A stretch of DNA of 64,000 nt from Monarcha castaneiventris obscurior (lineage: Eukaryota; Chordata; Aves; Passeriformes; Monarchidae), in the NCBI GenBank assembly GCA_026261815.1, contig JAMPIT010000566.1, positions 27,739,001-27,803,000 of the forward strand. The letters are read 5' to 3'. The position numbers were made by a program, and so were the translations under genes. Shown here one piece after another: positions 61,441-64,000 of this stretch. The first letter of the stretch is position 1, and every line of letters begins with the position of its first letter. The notes below the pieces were generated by a model. It searched no databases, was not told the DNA's origin, and saw nothing but the letters and a program-made list of their open reading frames with translations.

Positions 61441-62221
61441 TCTCATTTCCTGTTTTGTTCTTGATTTACTTCACCCTTTTTATCACTTTGAGTTCCTTCT
61501 AAGCATTCCAGAGAGGAAGAAGCAGGACTTTTGCTTCCAGCCATGTGTGATGATATGTGGAGTGGAATTCATACTGCCAAGTATGAATTTTAAATAGAAA
61601 TTATATGGAATTGCTTGTCATACTCTTTTCAGAGCGCCTAAATTAGTATGCTGGAAATTAGTTTGTTAAACTGGGCCACATCTAAACCTCATAATTCTTG
61701 TTTGTATTTTGTACAGCTTCCCTTGATACCTGCATGAGAGCTAAGCATAAAGTTTTGCATACCATTGAGTTGCTCTGCTATCAGTGAAATTCTGATCTTA
61801 CTAGTCAAACCAAAAAACCTGCAGAGGATATGCCAAGTGTATCTCATTGAAAATACAGTAGTTGTAGAGTTTTCCCTGATTTCCCAGTGTAAATTTTCTA
61901 CTGATTGCTTTTCAATGATTTTGGAATCCATAATTCCTAACAGCAATGTGAAAAATATCACATTGTCAATTTTAATTAATGGAAGTATATTTTATTTTTA
62001 ATAGAAAGCCTAGCCAGCAAGTTATATACCATATTTAAGTACAAAAGAAAAGAGGATGTTTCCAGTAGTGAAAAGAATTTTTTCTTATTCTCTATGGAGT
62101 TTCATTTGTGTTTTATTTTGATTTGGAGGGCTACCTGAGATAAGGACATAAATATGTTTATAGGCTGTAACATTGTTTATCATTTCCTTCTTCAGTAAAG
62201 CTTCAATAATGCATTTACACA
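61441..62221. other. Unique AT-rich DNA, no gene seen
   Basis: No repeat or gene recognised. Overlapping frames on both strands at 61689-62001 have no motif. Confidence 0.5.
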
Positions 62222-62803
62222 TATTACTGGGTCTGACTGGGATGGAGCTGATTGTCTTCATAGCCATATGCACGGTCCTGAGTTTCGGATGTGTGGCTAA
62301 AACAAGGTACCAGTATTTTGGCTGTTAGTGAATCCTGCTTTTACAGCATCATGGCTCTGTCTCCACCCTTCTCCTCCCCAGCAGGTAATTAGGCTGGGGT
62401 TGCACTAGAAATTGGAATGAGACTCATCCATGAAAGCTGACCCCAACTGAACAATGGGATATTCCATGCCATATGGCATCTTCCTTAGCAATAAAAGGGA
62501 AAGAGGAGAAAAAGGAGATGTTTGTAGTTATGGTATTTGTCTTCCCAAGTAACCATTTCATGTGCGGACGTCCTGCTGTCCAGAATTGGCTAATCACCTG
62601 TCTGCTGATTGTAAGTAGCAAATTTATTGCATTTTGCTTTGCTTCTGCGCACAGTTTTAGCCTCATTTATTTAGCTACTTTATCTCAATCCATAAGAATT
62701 CTCAACTGCATTCTACTATCTCCCCATATAAGATAGGGAAATGAGCTATCTGAAATAGCCAGAGGGAAAGTGAGAGGGAAGGGAGCTGGTTAAGGGACTG
62801 TGC
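62222..62803 (+). mobile_element. Diverged LTR of an ERV-L-like element
   Basis: The left end resembles the same bird LTR group as 430-990 (ctgactgggatggagctgat, then attgtcttcatagc). The middle carries gggatattccatgccatatg and an AATAAAAGG core-promoter-like box (62490-62498). The right end shows the tttatctcaatcc and tctactatctccccatataa words and fades near ctggttaagggac. A distinctive tagttatggtatttgtcttc stretch is absent from the 430-990 copy, so it belongs to another branch. No target duplication is visible and the TG/CA ends are mutated. No internal viral genes flank it, so it is a solo LTR or fragment. Confidence 0.68.
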
Positions 62804-64000
62804 TGATATTTGGCCATGGTCAGCTACCCTTTATAAGACAGTAAGACAAACTTCATCTTAAATGGCAAGGATAGGGTTTCAAAAAAACACAGGAAAATGG
62901 AAAGGACTGGATTGCAAACTACTGAGTGTACCTATAGAAGACAAGAAGGAAGGCTTCTTTAAACTCCTTTTTTTTTCTGTTTTGTTTTTTTGGGTTTTTT
63001 TGTTTTGTTTTCTTTTGCATGTAATATAGGTTACAAGAAATTTTCTTGCTTTCAACTGTAAAACACTTAGGTTACAACACTACTCCAACACAGGTAACAG
63101 TGACAATCATTTTGAGATTCCCTGTGGATGAAATTGTACCAATGACACAAACTTAAGAACAGAGAATACAGTAATGTACAAATCTATGGAAACCCTAATG
63201 TTTCCATACCATAATAGATAACTCTTGGTCTTTTTGACAATATTCGTATATGTCTCTGATTTCATCTTATTTTCACTTGTTTTTAGGGGTTCTCCAGAAT
63301 AAACATCCTAGACTTTTGCTCAAAAATTACAACTAACAATACCAACAATTAAGAGACATATTTTATAACATCTTCTATGGAAGAAAAATGATAAATATCT
63401 AGACACGCACACACACAAACATATAGGAAGTCAATATATAGTCAAATGAAATGCTGTACTTCTGAGAAATTGTTGAAGAGGATGAATAAGTGATGTGTTA
63501 AGTCTCCTTTTGTTATAAAGAGCGATTCAAAAGTATAGGAAAAGAGGAATATCATTGTTTGGCCTGAAAAACTGAACTGGAACATCACCAAAATGCACAC
63601 TAAGGTCATACAAATAAAAATGTCATGCACAGAGACATACGTGTAAAACACAAGAATATTGTTCAAGGGATTGATCATGATCCCATTTATAATGCCCAGG
63701 AGAATAGGAAAGCCTATTCAATGAACACAGGAAAAAATACCTGAAGAACATGCGAGTTAAATTTTTTTCAGAAAATAAAATCATGGAACATGCAGATGTT
63801 TCTGTTTGCTACAGAAATTTTGTTTTAATTTTAATTGTTGTCTTCTATATTTAGTATCTTAAATATAATTTTCTATCTAATTGCACTGTAGAAAGAAATA
63901 AGTATACTTATGATAATTTTATTACAGGCTATGTTTTATTTCAAGGGGAAAAAAAAGGAAATAATTGACCTAATGTAGTAAAGGATCTTACAGCAATGAT
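62804..64000. other. Unique AT-rich DNA to window end
   Basis: Contains T-rich runs at 62968-63015 and a short CACACA run near 63404-63418. No gene or repeat family recognised. Confidence 0.5.

Overview
The window reads as vertebrate, specifically avian and most probably passerine, non-coding DNA. It is AT-rich, has no convincing host protein-coding gene, and most recognisable DNA is retroelement debris. CR1 LINEs dominate: they are 5'-truncated, and several end in the octamer-like ATTCTATG tail. Two LTRs belong to the common bird LTR group that begins near TGTCCTGGTTTCAGCTGG. One longer element is an avian ERV-L provirus. A tRNA-Ile-derived SINE with a CR1-like 3' end lies near 7.1 kb on the minus strand. 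That architecture is what I know from the passerine TguSINE1 family, and it is the strongest clue to the clade. All family names come from reading motifs by eye; no database was searched.

Layout. 0-5.2 kb: a solo LTR with a perfect 5-bp target duplication (430-990), a CR1 tail, a GC-richer CA-rich block, a CR1 interrupted by a 260-bp insert flanked by an 8-bp duplication, and a ~370-bp pure pyrimidine TTTC/TTCC tract. 5.2-17.2 kb: mostly unique AT-rich sequence with the SINE, a composite CR1 (9.07-9.84 kb), an alternating purine-pyrimidine GT/CG tract (10.6 kb) and a long CR1 tail (14.6-15.4 kb). 17.25-21.06 kb: a truncated ERV-L with 5' LTR, primer-binding-site-like sequence, hydrophobic leader reading frame, broken gag, broken protease and partial reverse transcriptase; RNase H, integrase and 3' LTR are not seen. 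22.5-26.3 kb: a cluster of three CR1 copies. 27.3-37.7 kb: a desert with no repeat I recognise. 37.7-40.5 kb: three minus-strand CR1 copies. 46.7-48.0 kb: two CR1 copies head to head. 50.3-52.4 kb: two direct copies of an unidentified ~220-bp repeat, each with the same hairpin. 52.4-64 kb: mostly unique, with an old CR1-like fragment (61.1 kb) and a diverged LTR (62.2-62.8 kb).

The retroelement genes do not form a working system. CR1 supplies endonuclease/reverse transcriptase fragments only, and the ERV-L genes carry stops and frameshifts. The SINE would have depended on CR1 enzyme, which fits its CR1-like tail. The unique stretches could be an intron or an intergenic gene desert; nothing in the sequence decides which. 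The most distinctive items are the SINE, the ~220-bp direct repeat pair, the hydrophobic ERV-L leader frame and the 8-bp-duplication insert. I found no clearly new biological system.
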